Assembly (NCBI GenBank): GCA_905221605.1
Contig: CAJNDS010000001.1
Span: forward strand, 3,154,749-3,174,748
Direction: 5' to 3'
Source of the DNA: Symbiodinium natans
Lineage: Eukaryota > Sar > Dinophyceae > Suessiales > Symbiodiniaceae
DNA length: 20,000 nucleotides
This document shows positions 19,904 through 20,000 of the stretch, one piece after another (within the stretch, counting starts at the first letter, position 1; each line of letters starts with the position of its first letter). Under the pieces are notes generated by a model. The model did not search any database. It was given only the letters and a program-made list of their open reading frames with translations, and was not told where the DNA came from. The position numbers and the translations under genes are program-made.

Positions 19904-20000
19904 ATAAGTTTGTAAATTTACAAGTTTATAAGTTTGTAAGTTTATATTCTTAGGGTTCAGGGTTTAGGGCTCAGGGTCTTTTGGGTTCAAGGCTCCGTCA
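19904..20000. other. Intron sequence at window end
   Basis: AAGTTTGTAAATTTACAAGT and related words form a small AT-rich tandem/palindromic patch (19905-19945), followed by degenerate G-strand words. Confidence 0.5.

Overview
The window looks like nuclear DNA of a dinoflagellate. Evidence for this: arrays of the Arabidopsis-type telomere unit TTTAGGG/CCCTAAA are scattered through all 20 kb; short GC-rich exons (about 40-400 nt) all lie on one strand; introns use GC and apparently GA donors as well as GT, always with AG acceptors; and two spliced proteins resemble families I associate with dinoflagellate genomes. There is no bacterial gene organisation, rRNA, tRNA or CRISPR array. I cannot name the genus.

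Layout on the + strand. (1) 82-736: two exons of an unrecognised protein, separated by an intron that is almost entirely telomere repeat. (2) 1463-3007: an exon of unknown protein ending at a mobile-element-like repeat, then the C-terminal three exons of an FkbM-type methyltransferase-domain protein with telomere repeats in its last intron. (3) 3008-10,700: about 17 short exon candidates, each usually preceded by a CCCTAAA array and followed by a TTTAGGG array, with minisatellites, microsatellites and GTACC-type inverted-repeat elements between them. (4) 10,740-11,870: a region poor in telomere repeats, with an 11-bp spaced GCGCTAG motif, a TATA-like box, a tiny Ser/Asp-rich ORF and an AT-rich island. 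(5) 11,881-17,092: more exon candidates, including a TPR motif split by a 57-bp telomere-repeat intron. (6) 17,292-19,836: eight exons that join in phase into about 396 residues of a multi-pass membrane protein, 3' end outside the window.

The most interesting system is the introns. Where one intron holds both repeat strands, the G-strand (TTTAGGG) is in its 5' part and the C-strand (CCCTAAA) in its 3' part, so the pre-mRNA could fold into a telomere-repeat stem. Donor GTs often lie inside the repeat (GTTTAGGG), and acceptors often arise at the edge of a C-strand array (CCCTAG, CCCCAG, CCCTCAG, CCCTAAAG). Two introns of the last gene are homologous to each other (same start, same end) and appear to be flanked by 4-bp direct repeats, as expected of introner elements; one contains a CCCTAAA array and the other does not. 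A second family with GTACC ends and inverted repeats supplies donors at three exons.

Limits: exon boundaries are read by eye from reading frame, splice dinucleotides and phase. Only the methyltransferase gene, the membrane-protein gene and the TPR pair are supported by continuity of a recognisable protein across introns. Many of the single exons could belong to one long gene or to several, and stop codons seen in them may lie in introns with GC or GA donors.
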